Source: Achromobacter aloeverae
GTDB taxonomy: Bacteria; Pseudomonadota; Gammaproteobacteria; Burkholderiales; Burkholderiaceae_B
Length of the DNA: 64,000 nt
Assembly: GCF_004121055.1 (NCBI RefSeq)
Contig: NZ_PYAL01000003.1
Location: 620,001-684,000, forward strand
Reading direction: 5' to 3'
Positions within the stretch are counted from its first letter, which is position 1, and each line of letters opens with the position of its first letter. The notes under the pieces are model-generated. The model worked only from the letters and a program-made list of their open reading frames with translations, searched no databases and was not told the DNA's origin. A program made the position numbers and the translations under genes. Shown one piece after another: positions 33,352-42,685 of the stretch.

Positions 33352-34335
33352 TTACGCAGGCAGGGAACGCGGCCGGCTGAATCGTTGCTCGGTGACCGGG
33401 GTTCCCCAATGCGTGCCCTCCGCCTCGTCGGTCAGCTGGAATCCGTGCGACTCATACAGATGCCGCGCCGTGTCCAGGCCCTTGAAGGTCCACAGGTAGG
33501 TCTCGTCGAAGTGCGTATCGGCGTAAGCCATGGCAAGCGACATCATGCGCCGTCCCATGCCGGTACCACGCAGCCTGTCGTCGACGATGAACCAGCGCAG
33601 GTGGGCAATGCGGGTGCTTGGGCCGCCATCCATCGCGAGGGATGCCAATACGCGGCCATTTTCGACATGGAGCCATAGCGCCTTGCCCTGGGCGGGCAGG
33701 TCGCCCGCGAATGCCGCCAGTTCCGTGGCCACCTTCTTTTCGAAGTACGCGCCGAAGCCCCAATGGCGGGCATAAAAGCGTCCGTGCAGGCTGGCGATAT
33801 CGCCGATGCAGCCGGGCACGTAGCCTTCGACGATGGCGCCGGCCGTCGCGGTATGTCCGGACTTGCTGGCATCGTCCTTGGACTGCGCCAGCGCATCCGC
33901 GTACAAGGCGAGGGAGCGGACCAAGGCCCGCTGGTCGGCCGGCACCATGCGGCGCAAGGCATGCGAGACCTGGTCGGTGGCGTACCGGTCGATCTTGCGG
34001 CGCAGTTTTTGTCCTGCTTCGGTCAAATACAGTTCGTATGCGCGGGCATCGCCATTGGCGGCCGGCGTGCGCGTGAGCAGCCCGGCGGCCTCCAGCCGGG
34101 CCACTTGCCGGCTGGTGTTGGATTTGTCCAGGCGCAGTATCTCTCCCAGCGCCTTCGCGCCTATGCCCGGCGCCGCCCCGATCTCGATGACGGCATGGAC
34201 CGCGGACGGCGCCAGGTCGCTATCCGCCAGCGTCGTACGCATGAAGCCGAGTTCCCGCACCAGCCGCCGCGAGAATTCCCGTAGTTCGAGGATGGTGGTG
34301 TCCCGCGAAGGAGCGGGGTAGTCGGTGATGTCCAT
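33352..34335 (-). CDS. MarR-type regulator fused to GNAT acetyltransferase
   Basis: The 327-residue protein joins a MarR winged helix (about 10-150: LAPSAVHAVIEIGAAPGIGAKALGEILRLDKSNTSRQVARLEAAGLL) to a GNAT N-acetyltransferase domain (about 170-315, with the acetyl-CoA loop RGTGMGRRMMSLAMAYA). This fusion family occurs across Proteobacteria; the acetylated substrate is usually unknown. I start at ATG 34335 (MDITDYPAP). A promoter with a 35-bp palindrome lies about 90-125 bases upstream, suggesting autoregulation. Confidence 0.9.
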   Translation of the reverse strand: MDITDYPAPSRDTTILELREFSRRLVRELGFMRTTLADSDLAPSAVHAVIEIGAAPGIGAKALGEILRLDKSNTSRQVARLEAAGLLTRTPAANGDARAYELYLTEAGQKLRRKIDRYATDQVSHALRRMVPADQRALVRSLALYADALAQSKDDASKSGHTATAGAIVEGYVPGCIGDIASLHGRFYARHWGFGAYFEKKVATELAAFAGDLPAQGKALWLHVENGRVLASLAMDGGPSTRIAHLRWFIVDDRLRGTGMGRRMMSLAMAYADTHFDETYLWTFKGLDTARHLYESHGFQLTDEAEGTHWGTPVTEQRFSRPRSLPA

Positions 34336-34424
34336 GGGAGCGACCTCGCATGCAGGGAGGGACGGGCAGGGGATGAACGGGATAGCACGGACAGTCGGGA
34401 CAGGCGTCTCCAAACGGTCAAGTG

Positions 34425-34461
34425 CTTGCGCTTCGCAACCAATATAGTTGCGGGGCGCAAG
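34425..34461 (-). promoter_or_regulatory. Palindromic operator over the MarR-GNAT promoter
   Basis: An interrupted palindrome: arms TTGCGCTTCGCAAC (34426-34439) and GTTGCGGGGCGCAA (34447-34460), 12 of 14 positions paired plus one more pair outside, separated by CAATATA. On the minus strand the spacer and overlap give -10 TATATT (34441-34446) with -35 TTGCAA (34464-34469) exactly 17 bases upstream. A bound dimer would cover the -10 and most of the spacer. Further direct TTGCAAG repeats follow at 34464-34480. Confidence 0.7.
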
Positions 34462-34565
34462 TATTGCAAGTGTTGCAAGCGCTGCGGGCGTTGCCGGCGT
34501 TTTGGACAGGTGGGATTGATGTCCTGCCCCGGCGTCCAGGCAGGAAGGAATGCCTCCATCATGCC

Positions 34566-34590
34566 GCCCGCGCGATGCCCCGCGCGGGCG
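34566..34590 (-). other. GC hairpin downstream of pyrF
   Basis: CCCGCGCG and CGCGCGGG pair around a six-base loop just after the pyrF stop on the minus strand. No U-run follows, so termination is uncertain. Confidence 0.3.
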
Positions 34591-34597
34591 GGCACCG

Positions 34598-35416
34598 TCA
34601 ACGCACCGCGTTGATCTGGTCGCGGAAGGCGCGCGCCGAGGCGGCGGCCGCCTCGCGCCAGTCCTCCCCGCCCGATGCGTAGAGGATGGCGCGGGACGAG
34701 TTGATCAGCATGCCGGTGCCGGCCTTGTTGCGGGCATTGCTGACCGTGGCGGTGATGTCGCCGCCTTGGGCGCCGATGCCGGGGATCAACAGCGGCACGT
34801 CGTCGCCGATGCGTTCCCGCACCAGCGCGAGCTCATTGGGGAAGGTGGCGCCCACCACCAGGCCGCATTGGCCCTGGCGGTTCCAGATGTCGGCGACCAG
34901 GCCGGCCACGTGCAGGTACAGGGGCTGGCCGTTCTCGGTCTTGAGGAATTGCAGGTCGGAGCCGCCGGGATTGGACGTGCGGCACAGCACGAATACGCCA
35001 CGGTCGCTCCAGCCCAGGTAAGGCTCCACCGAGTCCAGTCCCATGTAGGGGCTGACCGTGACGGAATCGGCCTGGTAGCGTTCGAAGGCCTCGCGTGCAT
35101 ACTGTTCGGCGGTCGAGCCGATGTCGCCGCGCTTGGCGTCGAGAATGATGGGCAGTTGCGGATGCCGGTCGCGGATGTGCTGGCACAGCGCCTCCAGCTG
35201 GTCTTCGGCGCGATGGGCGGCGAAGTAGGCGATTTGGGGCTTGAAGCTGCAGGCGTAGGGAGCGGTGGCGTCGACGATGTCCCGGCAGAACTGGAAGATG
35301 GCATCGGGCTTGTCGGCCAGTTCGGTGGGCAGGCGGCCCGGGTCGGGGTCCAATCCCACCGTCAGCAGGGAGTTGGTCGCGGTCCAGGCTTGATCGAGTT
35401 TTTGCTTGAAGTTCAT
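34598..35416 (-). CDS. pyrF: Orotidine 5'-phosphate decarboxylase, type 2
   Basis: PyrF makes UMP from OMP in de novo pyrimidine synthesis. The 272-residue product belongs to the longer type-2 subfamily: [45 protein letters not shown] (catalytic Lys/Asp) and [14 protein letters not shown] 35416 ([11 protein letters not shown]) is the family start; the frame continues upstream with non-coding text. It stands alone between the MarR-GNAT gene and the NADH dehydrogenase gene. Confidence 0.96.
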   Translation of the reverse strand: MNFKQKLDQAWTATNSLLTVGLDPDPGRLPTELADKPDAIFQFCRDIVDATAPYACSFKPQIAYFAAHRAEDQLEALCQHIRDRHPQLPIILDAKRGDIGSTAEQYAREAFERYQADSVTVSPYMGLDSVEPYLGWSDRGVFVLCRTSNPGGSDLQFLKTENGQPLYLHVAGLVADIWNRQGQCGLVVGATFPNELALVRERIGDDVPLLIPGIGAQGGDITATVSNARNKAGTGMLINSSRAILYASGGEDWREAAAASARAFRDQINAVR

Positions 35417-35481
35417 GGGCAATACGATAAACGGCTGGCGAGGCCGGCATGGGGCCGCGGGCAGCGGCCCCTGGAATGGGT

Positions 35482-36801
35482 TCAGTGCAGCTTGACCCGC
35501 GCCCGCGTGCGCCGCATCAGCATGCGGGCCAGCGCCAGGCACAGGGTGCGCCAGATGCCCAGCACCGCGCGGTGATGCATCAGGTGCAGGCTCATGTACA
35601 TCAGGCGTGCCAGTGTACCGCTTACGAAGAGGCCGCGTCCGGCCAGCTTGCCCATGAGGCTGCCGATGCCCGCGCCCTGGCCCAGGGAGACCAGCGACCC
35701 GCGGTCTTGGTACAGATAGGGAGTATTCGGTTCCGGTTGGCGCCGGATGCGACAGCCGATCTTGCGCGCCAGGTAACCGGCCTGCTGGTGCGCCGCCTGG
35801 GCCCGCGCGGGCACGTTGCCATGTCCCGGCCACGGCGCCGCCGCGCAATCGCCCAGCGCCAGCACGCGCGCGTCGGAGGTTTCCAGGCGTTCGTTGACTT
35901 CCAGCTGGCGGATCCGGTTCAGCGGCAGGTCCAGCGTTTCCAGCACGGCCGGCCCCTGGATACCCGCCGCCCAGATGCAGAGCAGGGCGGGAAACTCGCT
36001 GCCGTCGGCTGTCTTCACGCGGTTGTTCGTGACCTCGGCCACGCGGCGGCCCGTTTGCAGCTTGACGCCCAGTTCGGTCAGCCGGCGATGGGCGGCTGCC
36101 GACAGCTTTTCCGGCAGGGCCGCGAGGATGCGGTCGGCGCCTTCGATCAGTGTGATCGTCAGGTCGGTGTCCGGATCGAAACTGGGCAGGCCGTAGGCGC
36201 TGACCACGCGGCCGGCCTCGTGCAATTCGACCGCCAGCTCGACGCCGGTGGCGCCGCCGCCCACGATAACGAGGTTCAGGCGCGCCGTCGGATCATGGAC
36301 CTTGGCCTGGTCCACCTGGATCATGGCCTTCAGCATGGTGACGCGAAACTGCTCCGCGTTCTCCGTCGAGTCCAGCGTCACCGCATGCTGGGCGGCGCCC
36401 GGCGTGTTGAAGAAATTCGATTGGCTGCCGATGGCCAGCACCAGCGTGTCATAGGGCAGGGCGCGCTGCGGGATGACGGGAACGCCCTTGGCGTCCGTCA
36501 CCGTGCCGATGGTGATGGTCTGCTGCGCGCGGTCGACGCTGGCCAGGCTGCCCAGGACGAAGCGGAATCCGCACATGTGGGCGAGCACTAGATAGGACAG
36601 GCCTTCCTGATGGATGTCCAGCGTCCCGGCGGCGACCTCGTGCAGCGACGGCTTCCAGATATGGAAGGGCCGGGCGTCGACCAGGGTGACGTAATCGGGG
36701 CCATGGGCTCGACCCAATTGCGCCGCCAGCTCCAGGCCGCCAGCACCGCCCCCGACAATGACGACGCGATGTGAGGGCTGGGGACGGGTGATCGGCGGCA
36801 T
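35482..36801 (-). CDS. ndh: Type II NADH:quinone oxidoreductase
   Basis: A 439-residue membrane-associated flavoprotein that passes electrons from NADH to quinone without pumping protons. FAD motif [20 protein letters not shown] near the N-terminus, NAD motif [19 protein letters not shown] in the middle, and the FAD-binding phrase [15 protein letters not shown] later. The C-terminus has an amphipathic basic region (about 400-439) suited to membrane contact. The neighbouring dgkA gene is on the same strand 78 bases upstream. Confidence 0.92.
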   Translation of the reverse strand: MPPITRPQPSHRVVIVGGGAGGLELAAQLGRAHGPDYVTLVDARPFHIWKPSLHEVAAGTLDIHQEGLSYLVLAHMCGFRFVLGSLASVDRAQQTITIGTVTDAKGVPVIPQRALPYDTLVLAIGSQSNFFNTPGAAQHAVTLDSTENAEQFRVTMLKAMIQVDQAKVHDPTARLNLVIVGGGATGVELAVELHEAGRVVSAYGLPSFDPDTDLTITLIEGADRILAALPEKLSAAAHRRLTELGVKLQTGRRVAEVTNNRVKTADGSEFPALLCIWAAGIQGPAVLETLDLPLNRIRQLEVNERLETSDARVLALGDCAAAPWPGHGNVPARAQAAHQQAGYLARKIGCRIRRQPEPNTPYLYQDRGSLVSLGQGAGIGSLMGKLAGRGLFVSGTLARLMYMSLHLMHHRAVLGIWRTLCLALARMLMRRTRARVKLH

Positions 36802-36879
36802 GTCGCGAGTATAGACGGGGGGCGGCTAACTCGTAAGTAAAACTTTCAAAACTCCGCGAATCTGCCGTCTTTTAGGGAT

Positions 36880-37281
36880 CTACAGGACAAAGCGGCCGAC
36901 CGCGACGGCCACCCAGAGAACTACGGTAAAAATCAGCAACAACATTACAGCGGCGCTGCCCAGGTCCTTGGCGCGACCGAGCAGCGGGTGCATTTCCACG
37001 GACAGCGCATCGGCCAGGGCCTCGACCGCCGAATTGAGCAGTTCGGTGACCAGCACCATGACGACGGAAAAGATCAGCAGGAAGACTTCCGCCACGGACC
37101 GGCCCAGCCAGAAGGCGGCCGGGATCATGAGGATGGCCAGCGCCAGTTCCTGGCGGAACGCGGCTTCGTAGCGCAGCGCCGCCTTCAGGCCCTGCAGGGA
37201 ATAGCGCAGGGCGTTGAAGATGCGGCGCACGCCGCCGGTGCTCTTGAAAGGCGAATGCTGAGGGGTAGGCGTAGGCGTCAT
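36880..37281 (-). CDS. dgkA: Diacylglycerol kinase
   Basis: DgkA is a small trimeric integral-membrane kinase that recycles diacylglycerol to phosphatidate. The 133-residue product has three hydrophobic helices and the family active-site segments EAAFRQELALA, TELLNSAVEALAD (catalytic Glu) and GRAKDLGSAAVMLLL. The first 25 residues are a soluble extension. Upstream (37282-37462) is the divergent region shared with the FAH-family gene. Confidence 0.96.
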   Translation of the reverse strand: MTPTPTPQHSPFKSTGGVRRIFNALRYSLQGLKAALRYEAAFRQELALAILMIPAAFWLGRSVAEVFLLIFSVVMVLVTELLNSAVEALADALSVEMHPLLGRAKDLGSAAVMLLLIFTVVLWVAVAVGRFVL

Positions 37282-37462
37282 GGCAAATGCGTCGTGGGCA
37301 CGCGGGCGGAGCCAGCGGGTATCGATACGGACGGCTGCGGGTGGCGGAGCCGGACCCGCATCATAACTGCCGCCGGTGGCGGCAGTGCGGTAGAGTTTGC
37401 GTCAGTGCGCGCGCGTCATCCCGCGCGGCGCGGATATTCTCCATTTCGAGGAAGACATTGCC

Positions 37463-38326
37463 ATGAAGTTGATGCGTTATGGCGCCAAGGGCGCCGAGAA
37501 GCCCGGCCTGGTGGACGCGACGGGCCAGGTGCGCGACCTGTCCGGCGTGGTGACCGACATCGGCGCCAGCTTGCTGACACCGCAGGGGCTCGCGCCGCTG
37601 GCCAGGATCGATCCCGCCACGCTGCCCGTGGTGACCCAGCCGGGACGCATCGCGCTGCCGTGGGCCGGCATGGGCAAGTTCGTGTGCATCGGGTTGAATT
37701 ATGCGGATCATGCCGCCGAAGCGGGCCTGGCCTTGCCGGCCGAACCCATCATCTTCATGAAACCCATCAGCGCGGCGGTCGGCTGCAACGACCCGGTGGT
37801 GCTGCCCAAGGATGCGGTCAAGGGCGATTGGGAGGTCGAGCTGGGCGTGGTCATCGGCGCCCGCGCGCGCTATGTCTCGGAGGCCGACGCGCTCAAGCAC
37901 GTGGCGGGCTATTGCGTGGTCAACGATGTGTCGGAGCGCGAATACCAGATCGAGCGGGGCGGCACCTGGGACAAGGGCAAGGGCTGCGACACCTTCGGGC
38001 CGGTCGGCCCCTGGCTGGTGACCGCCGACGAGGTCGCGGATCCCCAGGCGCTGGACATGTGGCTGGATCTCAACGGCCAGCGTGCGCAGACGGGCAATAC
38101 CCGCACCATGATCTTCGGCGTCGCCCAACTCGTCAGCTATGTCAGCCGCTTCATGACTTTGTACCCGGGGGATCTCATCAGCACGGGCACGCCGCCGGGC
38201 GTGGGCATGGGCGCCAAGCCGCCGCGCTATCTGAAGCCGGGCGACGAAATGCGCCTGGGCATCGCGGGACTGGGCGAACAGCGCCAGAAGGTGCATGCCT
38301 GGAATCCGGACCTGATAGACGGTTGA
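37463..38326 (+). CDS. Fumarylacetoacetate hydrolase (FAH) family protein
   Basis: The 287-residue product has a short N-terminal domain (MKLMRYGAKGAEKPGLVDATGQVRDLSG) and the FAH fold with metal ligands in DWEVELGVVIG and the KGCDTFGPVGPWLVT segment, plus GLNYADHAAEAG. Such enzymes hydrolyse or isomerise acylpyruvates, ureidoglycolate-like or 2-hydroxyhepta-2,4-dienedioate-like compounds; the substrate cannot be told here. ATG 37463 follows GAGGAAG. The enolase-superfamily gene 193 bases downstream may act in the same catabolic pathway. Confidence 0.9.
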   Translation: MKLMRYGAKGAEKPGLVDATGQVRDLSGVVTDIGASLLTPQGLAPLARIDPATLPVVTQPGRIALPWAGMGKFVCIGLNYADHAAEAGLALPAEPIIFMKPISAAVGCNDPVVLPKDAVKGDWEVELGVVIGARARYVSEADALKHVAGYCVVNDVSEREYQIERGGTWDKGKGCDTFGPVGPWLVTADEVADPQALDMWLDLNGQRAQTGNTRTMIFGVAQLVSYVSRFMTLYPGDLISTGTPPGVGMGAKPPRYLKPGDEMRLGIAGLGEQRQKVHAWNPDLIDG

Positions 38327-38519
38327 CGCCGGCGGTCGACGCCATGCGCGGGCGACCACATGCTTGTCGCATGGTGCTGCCGAAGCGCAAGGTTACCGAC
38401 GAAACCAATTCGAACGGGGCGTTGGCGCCGCGCTCGGGTAGATTGCCTCGACAGCAATTTCCCAGTCGAATCGACGCCTCGGGCTCATCCAGACCCGGAG
38501 GCCGAACCGGAGCATAGGT

Positions 38520-39608
38520 ATGAGCAAGGCACCCACCGCCGTCCGCGCATTGCGCTTCTACGAAACGGGCATCGCGCTGGACAAGCCGATCACCGACGCC
38601 GCGCACGTGATTCCCGCCATCAATTTCCTGGTGGCGGAAATCGAGCTGTACAACGGCAAGCGGGGCCAGGGCTATCTGCTGGCCCTGCACTACTCGCCGC
38701 AGGCGATACGCGGCGCCTTGCGCGACATCGAGCACATGGCGGTGGGCATGGATTGCGCTGCGCCCGGCCTGCTGCGGACGCGCTGCACCCGCGAACACGC
38801 GTACTTCGGCAACGAGGGGCTGCTGCACTGGGCCCTGGGCGTGGTCAACGTCGCGCTGTGGGATGCCTGGGCGCGCACGCTGGACGTTTCCATGCATCGC
38901 CTGTTCGGCACCCATTGCGACAGCATCCTGGTCTATGGCTCGGGCGGCTGGCTGTCGCTTTCCGACCAGGAACTGGTGGAGCATGTGTCGGCCTATGCCC
39001 GGCGCGGCTATCGCGCGGTGAAGGTCAAGGTGGGGTCTTCCGATATCTCGCGCGACATCGCTCGCTTGCGCAAGGCGCGGCAGGCTATCGGCCCCAGCGT
39101 GCGCATCGTGATGGACGCCAATCAGGGCCTGCAGCGCTCGGACGCCCTGATGCTCGCGCGCGAGGCCGAGAACCTGGGCATGGTGTGGTTCCAGCAGCCG
39201 CTGGACCGTCATGACTACGACGGCTATGCCGCCTTGCGCCGCCAGACCGGGCTGCCGCTGGCCATGGGCGAGTCGGAGTCCAACCTGGAAGGATTGAAGC
39301 GGCTGGTCGCCTGCAATGGCATCGACATGTGGCAGCCCGACCTGATACGCCTGGGCGGCGTGGAGAACTGGCGCGCGTCGGCGGCCTACGCGGCCGCCCA
39401 TCATGTGCAGGTCATGCCGCATTTCTACCGCGACTACGATGTGCCGCTGCTATGCGGCACGCCTGGGGGGCTGGCGGCCGAGAGCTACGACTGGATCGAT
39501 GACCTGGTGGACACGCCCATGCATATGGAAAATGGTCATGCCTTTCCGCGCGAGGGCGCCGGCTGGGGTTTCCGCTTCAAGGAATCGGTGCTGAGGGAAA
39601 TGTGCTGA
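38520..39608 (+). CDS. Enolase-superfamily protein, mandelate racemase-like, with one metal ligand changed
   Basis: The 362-residue product aligns with mandelate racemase with a constant offset of four: Lys168 and Lys170 (KVKVG), Asp199 (VMDANQ), Glu251 (MGESESN), Asp274 (WQPDLIRLGG) and His301 (MPHFY) match the general-base lysines, two metal ligands and the Asp-His dyad. The second metal ligand, Glu221 in mandelate racemase and the first Glu of the usual EEP or EQP motif, is Gln225 here (WFQQPL; codon CAG 39192-39194). It may be an active acid-sugar dehydratase/racemase with altered metal binding, or a non-catalytic relative. It follows the FAH-family gene. Confidence 0.88.
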   Translation: MSKAPTAVRALRFYETGIALDKPITDAAHVIPAINFLVAEIELYNGKRGQGYLLALHYSPQAIRGALRDIEHMAVGMDCAAPGLLRTRCTREHAYFGNEGLLHWALGVVNVALWDAWARTLDVSMHRLFGTHCDSILVYGSGGWLSLSDQELVEHVSAYARRGYRAVKVKVGSSDISRDIARLRKARQAIGPSVRIVMDANQGLQRSDALMLAREAENLGMVWFQQPLDRHDYDGYAALRRQTGLPLAMGESESNLEGLKRLVACNGIDMWQPDLIRLGGVENWRASAAYAAAHHVQVMPHFYRDYDVPLLCGTPGGLAAESYDWIDDLVDTPMHMENGHAFPREGAGWGFRFKESVLREMC

Positions 39609-39625
39609 GGCGCCTGGTGCGCGGC

Positions 39626-39656
39626 GCCTGGCCCGCCGGTCCAGCGGCGGCCAGGC
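39626..39656. terminator. Possible bidirectional stem-loop between convergent genes
   Basis: GCCTGGCC (39626-39633) and GGCCAGGC (39649-39656) are perfectly complementary and enclose CCGCCGG-like sequence, between the enolase-like gene and the convergent BrkB gene. It lacks U-runs, so efficiency as a terminator is doubtful. Confidence 0.35.
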
Positions 39657-39669
39657 CCACGGGCCGGCC

Positions 39670-40581
39670 CTAGACGGCGGGCTTGGCCGGCGCGTCGCGG
39701 GTCTCCGCCGACTTCGAACCCAGGTGGCGCGCATATTGCCGGGTGAACACCGCGCCGAAGAAGAAGATCTGCGCGGAGTAATAGATCCACAGCAGCAGGG
39801 CCACCACCGAACCGGCCGCGCCATAGGCTGACGCCACCTTACCGCTGCCCAGGTAGAGGCCGATCCCCCACTTGCCCAGCACGAACAGCGCCGCCGTCAC
39901 GATGGCGCCCGGCAGCACGTCGCCCCAGGGCAGGGTGACGTTGGGCAGCAATTTATAGATCACGGCGAACAGGGCGGTCACCACGGCGAAGGAGAAGACG
40001 CTGGACAGCAGGTCGGCCACCGTCGCGAACGCCGAGCTGGCCCACAGCGCGCCGTAGTAGTGATGCGCCGCCGCCAGCCCCGCGTTGACGGTCAGCGAGA
40101 TCAGCAGGAACAGCGCAAGCACCAGCACCAGGCCGAAGGACAAGAGCCGGCTGCGCACCAGGCCCTGTACGCCGGACTTCTTCTGCCCGCGCACTTCCCA
40201 CAATTCATCCAGGCTTTCCTTCAATTCGGCGAAGGCGGTGGTGGCGCTGAAGATCAGCACAGCCAGGGACATGACGGTGGCGACCACGCCGCTGCCGGAC
40301 TCATGCGCGCTGGCCAGCACGATCTGGATGACCTCCGCGCCACGGTCGCCCATCAGGGCGCGCAACTGGTCCACCAGTTCGGATCGCACGGCGTTCTCGC
40401 CGAAAAAGGCGCCGGCCACGGCGATTACCAGGATCAGCATGGGCGCCAGCGAAAACACCATGTAGAGGGCCAGCGCGGCGCCCTTGCTGGACGCACGGTG
40501 TTCGGACCACTGGCGTGCCGACGCCATCAGCAGGCGTAGCAGGGTGGAAGGGCGGTCGCGCAGGCGGGATAGATAGGACAT
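39670..40581 (-). CDS. YihY/BrkB-family inner-membrane protein
   Basis: A 303-residue protein with six hydrophobic helices. The opening SKGAALALYMVFSLAPMLILVIAVAG and the later VTLPWGDVLPGAIVTAALFVLGKWGIGLYLG and AYGAAGSVVALLLWIYYSAQIFFFGAVFTRQYA are diagnostic of the YihY/virulence factor BrkB family. The name comes from Bordetella, but most members are not ribonucleases or proven virulence factors. I start at ATG 40581 (MSYLSRLRDRP); the frame extends upstream with no family similarity. Confidence 0.9.
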   Translation of the reverse strand: MSYLSRLRDRPSTLLRLLMASARQWSEHRASSKGAALALYMVFSLAPMLILVIAVAGAFFGENAVRSELVDQLRALMGDRGAEVIQIVLASAHESGSGVVATVMSLAVLIFSATTAFAELKESLDELWEVRGQKKSGVQGLVRSRLLSFGLVLVLALFLLISLTVNAGLAAAHHYYGALWASSAFATVADLLSSVFSFAVVTALFAVIYKLLPNVTLPWGDVLPGAIVTAALFVLGKWGIGLYLGSGKVASAYGAAGSVVALLLWIYYSAQIFFFGAVFTRQYARHLGSKSAETRDAPAKPAV

Positions 40582-40748
40582 GGCGTATGCGGATCGTGTA
40601 GGACTGCCGAAGGGCCGGGAACCCCATAGTACCGGCAGGCCTTCCGAGAGATGGAATCCGACGGGGGGATCCGACGCGGCAAGCAGATGGCAATCGCCAT
40701 GCCCGCAAGCGGCCGGCGGGGGCCGTGCACGGACTAGGGATTTCCCCG

Positions 40749-40790
40749 CTGTCAGGCCGGAAGGCGTGCAGATAATATTGGCGCCAATTT
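40749..40790 (+). promoter_or_regulatory. Promoter with TTGGCGCCAA operator, site 1 (hydrolase/ABC operon)
   Basis: The 17-bp AATATTGGCGCCAATTT at 40774-40790 contains the perfect 12-bp palindrome ATTGGCGCCAAT (40777-40788). It overlaps a possible -10 (GATAAT 40771-40776 or TAATAT 40773-40778) with a weak -35 CTGTCA at 40749-40754. It ends 50 bases before the hydrolase ATG. It is the exact reverse complement of site 2 over 18 bp. Confidence 0.75.
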
Positions 40791-40840
40791 GGCCGAACTC
40801 GTTTCCAGGCCCCTCCGACCCGCCCCGCATCCCATCGCCC

Positions 40841-41701
40841 ATGTCGACAACTCCGCTGACCGATACCGCCGCCGACCACGCCCGCGCCCTCTACGACCTC
40901 GGGCACGGCACCATCTTCGCCGCGCGCAGCGATCCCCGCTTTTCCTATTGCACCTATGTGCCGCCCCATATCGCGCAAGCCCGGCGGCCGATGGAGCTGG
41001 TGGTGGTGGTGCACGGCACGGGGCGCGCCTTCGTCGAGTACCGCGATGCTTTCGCCGAGTTCGCCCGCTGGAACGATTGCATCATCCTGTGCCCGCTGTT
41101 CCCGGTGGGCGTGCGCGGCGACGGAGACCGCGACGCCTTCAAGCACCTGCAGGAGGGCGACATCCGCTACGACCACGTGCTGCTGGACATGGTCGCCGAG
41201 CTGGAGAAGAAATTCGGCTGCGACTTCAGCCGCTTCGCCCTGTTCGGCTATTCGGGCGGCGGCCAGTTCGTCAACCGCTTCGCGCTGCTGCACCCTGAGC
41301 GGCTATGGGGGGTATCTATCGGGGCGCCCGGTTCGGTGACGCTGCTCGACGCGGACAAGGACTGGTGGGTGGGCACGCGCGGCATGCAGGAGCGCTATGG
41401 CAAGGCGCTGGACCTGGACGCGTTGCGCAAGGTCGCCGTGCACATGGTGGTGGGCAAGGCCGACCTCGAAACCTGGGAAATCACCCATAGGGAGGGCGGC
41501 AAGTACTATATGCCGGGCTGCAACGACGCCGGCCGCACACGGCCGGAACGCCTGAAAACCTTGCAGAAATCCTTCGAGGCCGCAGGGGTGGAGGTGGCGT
41601 TCGACCTGGTCGACAACGTGCCGCACGACGGCCAGAAGTGCGTCGGCGTGGTGCAGGACTGGCTGGCTCGCACGCTGCAAGCCAGGCGCGGCGAGGCCTG
41701 A
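40841..41701 (+). CDS. Alpha/beta hydrolase, first gene of a peptide-type ABC operon
   Basis: A 286-residue serine hydrolase of the alpha/beta fold: oxyanion-hole strand MELVVVVHGTGR, nucleophile elbow ALFGYSGGGQFVN (Ser138) and a late VPHDGQKC that can provide the catalytic His. Members of this group act as esterases or peptidases on small molecules. It lacks a signal peptide, so it acts in the cytoplasm, probably on the imported substrate of the ABC transporter whose first permease gene begins 39 bases downstream. ATG 40841 (MSTTPLTDTA) is chosen because the operator and promoter lie just upstream. Confidence 0.85.
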   Translation: MSTTPLTDTAADHARALYDLGHGTIFAARSDPRFSYCTYVPPHIAQARRPMELVVVVHGTGRAFVEYRDAFAEFARWNDCIILCPLFPVGVRGDGDRDAFKHLQEGDIRYDHVLLDMVAELEKKFGCDFSRFALFGYSGGGQFVNRFALLHPERLWGVSIGAPGSVTLLDADKDWWVGTRGMQERYGKALDLDALRKVAVHMVVGKADLETWEITHREGGKYYMPGCNDAGRTRPERLKTLQKSFEAAGVEVAFDLVDNVPHDGQKCVGVVQDWLARTLQARRGEA

Positions 41702-41740
41702 CGGCCGCGTCCCCGTCGTCGCGTATCTGGAGGAGCGTGC

Positions 41741-42685
41741 ATGCTGCGTTTTGCCCTGGCTCGCATTGCAATGGCGATCCCCACGCTGCTGATCGTGGCG
41801 GTGGCGGTGTTCGTGCTGATACGCCTGATTCCGGGCGACCCCGCGCAACTGATGCTGGGCGACCTGGCCAATCCCGCCAGCCTGGCCGATCTGCGCGCCC
41901 GGTTGGGACTGGACCAGAGCTGGCCGGTTCAGTTCAGCATCTGGTTCAGCAACATGCTGCATGGCGACCTGGGCAAGTCCATCACCACGGGCCAGCCCGT
42001 GCTTGGCCTGGTCTGGGACCGCTTCCTGGTCAGCGCGCAGGTGGTGTTGGCGGCCGTGCTGTTCGCCAGCGTGGTCGCGGTGCCCGCGGGCATGATCGCC
42101 GCGTGGAAGCAGAACGGCGCGCCAGACCTGCTGCTGGTGGGTACCGCCACACTGCTGGTGTCCATACCCACCTTCTGGGGCGGCTTGCTGCTGCTACTGT
42201 TCTTCGGCCTGAAGCTGCAATGGCTGCCGGTGGTGGGTTATGTCTCGGTGAGCGCCGACTGGAAGGCGGGGCTGCTGTACCTGGTCATGCCCATCCTGAC
42301 GCTGTTCCTGCATGAGATCGGCGTGCTGATGCGCATGGCGCGGGCCAGCACGCTGGAGGTGCTGAGGCTGGACTACATTACCCATGCGCGCGCCAAGGGA
42401 CTGTCCGAACGCGCGGTGCTCATGCGGCATGCGTTCAAGAACGCGTTCGGTCCCACCTGGACCTTGATCGGCCTGGTGCTGGGCAACCTGCTGGGCGGCA
42501 TCGCGGTGGTGGAAACCGTGTTCACCATCCCCGGCCTGGGACGCCTGCTGGTCGATGCCATCTTCGGTCGCGATTACCCGGTCATCCAGGGCTGCCTGCT
42601 GTTCGTGGCGGTGGTGTACGTGGTGGTCAACCTCGTCATCGACCTGTGTTATCCCTTCTTCGATCCCAGGGTGGCGGCGGAATGA
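41741..42685 (+). CDS. Dipeptide/oligopeptide ABC transporter permease, DppB type
   Basis: A 314-residue inner-membrane permease. The opening MLRFALARIAMAIPTLLIVAVAVFVLIRLIPGDPAQLMLG and the EAA loop (YITHARAKGLSERAVLMRHAFKNAFGP) are typical of DppB/OppB. A GGAGGAG ribosome site sits 6 bases before ATG 41741. Its stop overlaps the next permease start as ATGA. The family imports peptides, nickel or glutathione-like compounds; the substrate is set by the binding proteins encoded downstream. Confidence 0.94.
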   Translation: MLRFALARIAMAIPTLLIVAVAVFVLIRLIPGDPAQLMLGDLANPASLADLRARLGLDQSWPVQFSIWFSNMLHGDLGKSITTGQPVLGLVWDRFLVSAQVVLAAVLFASVVAVPAGMIAAWKQNGAPDLLLVGTATLLVSIPTFWGGLLLLLFFGLKLQWLPVVGYVSVSADWKAGLLYLVMPILTLFLHEIGVLMRMARASTLEVLRLDYITHARAKGLSERAVLMRHAFKNAFGPTWTLIGLVLGNLLGGIAVVETVFTIPGLGRLLVDAIFGRDYPVIQGCLLFVAVVYVVVNLVIDLCYPFFDPRVAAE

